Source of the DNA: CAZUNB01 sp964622235
Lineage (GTDB): Bacteria > Patescibacteriota > Saccharimonadia > Saccharimonadales > JAGPDM01
Direction of reading: 5' to 3'
DNA length: 16,201 bases
Assembly: GCA_964622235.1 (NCBI GenBank)
Contig: CAZUNB010000024.1
Location: 1-16,201, forward strand
Below the pieces are notes generated by a model, which was given only the letters and a program-made list of their open reading frames with translations, was not told where the DNA came from and did no database searches. Position 1 is the first letter of the stretch. Each line of letters starts with the position of its first letter. This document shows, piece by piece, positions 14,783 through 16,201 of the stretch. The translations under genes and the position numbers were made by a program.

Positions 14783-15288
14783 AAATTTGCAATATCAAAT
14801 GATATAAAATAATTTAAACTTGCCTCCCTTGAAATCTTAAAAGCTTTGGATTGACAATCTCCCCCCGCCTTAACCCACCCCAGAGGGTTGTAACTAAATG
14901 GTGAAGTAGAAAAAGGAATCATATTTATTTCGTTAAAAATATCTTCTTCTTTTTCTGTTATTTTCCCATCAAGTCTAAATCCACCGAACGTGCAATCAAC
15001 GTATCCGGCAGTTAAGCAGTCTTCTAAACTTTTAATGCAGAAATAGTAGGTGCAATTATCTTCCAGTGTTAATACTGGGATTAAGCGAGTAGTACCATTT
15101 CCTTTATCTGCAACTACGTACTCTCTTGGGTTTTGTGGACTATAGCTTTTGTCTATAATCTTTTGATATAAATCAGAGGTAAAATCTTCTCGTTTTACAG
15201 AGTCAATAATCGGTATAAAAGAATACTTTCTGGCGTGCTTCCAAAAACTACTAGATATTATTTTTTGAAATTCTAATAATGTTTTCAT
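14674..15288 (-). pseudogene. Reverse transcriptase of defence (Abi/DRT-like) type, 3'-truncated
   Basis: About 198 residues can be attributed to RT from ATG 15288; an alternative TTG at 15294 overlaps the stop of the gene upstream. The N-terminal third is helical. REYVVADKGNGTTRLIPVLTLED (about 55-77) fits RT motif 0/1, and GGFRL fits motif 2. FSYNPLGWVKAGGD and KAFKISR lead to motif A, SFDIANFYSTIN, with Asp165 as catalytic-site residue; LELLENKVR and EEIDLLF follow as the usual next helix. Reading then runs out of RT-like sequence at about 14700 and stops at 14674 inside phzF antisense. The YxDD motif and thumb are absent, so this copy cannot be a complete polymerase. Style and context suggest the Abi or DRT defence group, not a group II intron or retron, but the class is not fixed. 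Confidence 0.72.
14688..14700. other. Breakpoint between phzF and reverse-transcriptase DNA
   Basis: PhzF similarity on the plus strand ends, and RT similarity on the minus strand ends, at about the same place. Base composition becomes clearly more AT-rich to the right. The exact base cannot be set by eye. Confidence 0.6.
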
Positions 15289-15290
15289 AT

Positions 15291-15505
15291 TCAATAAATT
15301 TTTCTTCCAAAAGCTTTTTCAAGTCCTTCAATATCTATTTTTGACAAGACGCTGGTTTTTTCTTCAAAAATCCAAGTATATAGATTTTTTGTATAACCAT
15401 GACCAAGTATTCTATATACCTGTGGATTATCTATCCCAGCTCTCACGACCCTCTTTAGTTCGTCTTCAGTTAAATATTCTTGCAGTGAAATAATATCGCA
15501 AGCAG
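15291..15505 (-). CDS. C-terminal fragment, likely same gene as the Abi_C-like protein
   Basis: About 71 residues from the gap to the TGA at 15293-15291, with no start codon before the gap. It reads SLQEYLTEDELKRVVRAG, then NPQVYRILGHGYTKNLYTWIFEE, then a final helix LSKIDIEGLEKAFGRK, so it is mostly helical. It shares frame with the upstream part if the true gap is a multiple of 3, which favours one protein of about 300 aa, but two genes cannot be excluded. Its stop overlaps the TTG alternative start of the RT and lies 2 nt before the RT ATG, so the genes form an operon. Confidence 0.55.
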
Positions 15506-15515
15506 NNNNNNNNNN
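15506..15515. other. Assembly gap of ten Ns
   Basis: A run of exactly ten Ns, a scaffold placeholder, within the gene upstream of the RT. Its true size is unknown; both flanks are AT-rich coding sequence on the minus strand. Confidence 0.95.
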
Positions 15516-16185
15516 TAGAAACAAAACTTGAAGATTCCTCTATACGTTTTATTAAAATATCTTTCTCGTTTATAAAGTTATCTAATCTATCTTTATATGC
15601 TTCAATATCTGTATAAAGGGATTTACTTGGAGAAAGTTGAATACCTTGAACAACGGGATACTCTTCACTCGTTTCATCAAGATACCGATTAAATTCATCA
15701 TTCTCTTCATAATAAATACGACTACGATCTTTAAGGTCTTCTGCATGACAGACAACCAAAAAACTACAAAGTAAATCTGAAGATGCTATTGAAAGTTCAA
15801 CAAGATATCGGTCAAATTTTTCTGATTGAATATCTCTACCATGAGCAAAAAAGCCATGAGTATTTCTAAATTGTGCAATGGCATTACTAATATTTTCAAA
15901 AGATCCGATAATTGACTTCGCACTATTTAAATCTTGTGTTGATATTTTCAAAAATACAGGCAGTGATTCAAAAGTTTTTTTAACCAATTTATGAAGATCT
16001 ATCGAAGAACTAACTTGAATATCTTTGTCCTTAAGAAGAGTCTTTGAAATAGACTCCACTAAACTTTTTGCACCATCAAGTGCAATATTAGGATCTATCT
16101 CTCTATTTTGTTCAACTAAAAGAACGTAGGATTCTAACCCACCCCATCGATCTTTCCCTTTAATTGCACCTCTTAGCTTATCCAT
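15516..16185 (-). CDS. Abi_C/HEPN-like protein, N-terminal part (abortive infection family)
   Basis: About 223 residues from ATG 16185; an in-frame TAA lies 9 nt upstream, so the start is not further out. After a helical N-terminal half (ALDGAKSLVESISKTLL), residues 104-118 read AQFRNTHGFFAHGRD. This resembles the RNxxGxxHG signature of the abortive infection C-terminal (Abi_C) domain, with one extra residue, and HEPN-type nucleases use a similar Arg...His pair (Arg107, His115). The next helix, RYLVELSIASSDLLCSFLVV, is typical of what follows in that domain. The second half is charged and helical. It is the first gene of an operon with the RT. In other defence operons such proteins act as effectors that damage RNA or arrest growth; that role here is inference. 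Confidence 0.65.
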
Positions 16186-16201
16186 AAGTTTTTAATTCGA
16201 A

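Noticed and set aside
1..16201. CRISPR array, insertion sequence or transposase.
   Set aside because: No regularly spaced repeats, terminal inverted repeats or transposase-like protein are visible.

Overview
The window looks like a draft-assembly scaffold (two runs of exactly ten Ns, at 9025-9034 and 15506-15515) from a bacterium with moderate-to-low GC that uses the standard code. Several genes appear to be leaderless: a -10 hexamer sits 4-9 nt before the start codon and there is no Shine-Dalgarno sequence. Others carry normal Shine-Dalgarno sites. Compact genes, leaderless starts, an AbrB-like protein before glmS, and scattered single metabolic genes suggest a member of the Candidate Phyla Radiation, perhaps Saccharibacteria. 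That assignment is inference, with moderate confidence.

Layout. Positions 1-2620 hold an alpha/beta-hydrolase-like gene (-), two translationally coupled GNAT acetyltransferases (+) and a small unknown gene (-). Positions 2660-5687 hold a textbook promoter and a two-gene operon for ATP-citrate lyase, an ATP-grasp/citrate-binding subunit followed by a CoA-ligase/citrate-synthase-like subunit. Positions 5700-7741 hold an unknown gene whose best leaderless start runs into an in-frame TAG, then purA. Positions 7742-8063 are non-coding, with a long imperfect stem. Positions 8064-9590 (-) hold a small gene coupled to a Y-family DNA polymerase gene, preceded by a roughly 210-nt leader that can fold so as to bury the ribosome binding site. 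Positions 9883-12388 (+) hold a divergent cytochrome P450 and an MFS-type membrane protein. Positions 12441-14425 hold an AbrB-like protein and GlmS, followed by the first part of a phzF-like gene.

At about 14690 the character changes. The phzF-like gene breaks off into AT-rich DNA that codes, on the minus strand, for the 5' two-thirds or less of a reverse transcriptase. This RT is truncated just after its motif A. Upstream of it is a gene whose product carries an Abi_C/HEPN-like motif. Together they resemble an abortive-infection or defence-RT operon, but the boundary could be a true rearrangement or a chimeric join.

How the genes may work together. ATP-citrate lyase would make acetyl-CoA and oxaloacetate from citrate, GlmS makes glucosamine-6-phosphate for the envelope, and PurA makes adenylosuccinate for AMP. 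The Y-family polymerase serves damage tolerance. The most notable items are the RT/Abi_C pair, the P450 lacking a recognisable ExxR, the citrate-lyase subunit with a His-to-Leu change at a citrate-synthase-type catalytic position, and the structured leader before the polymerase operon.
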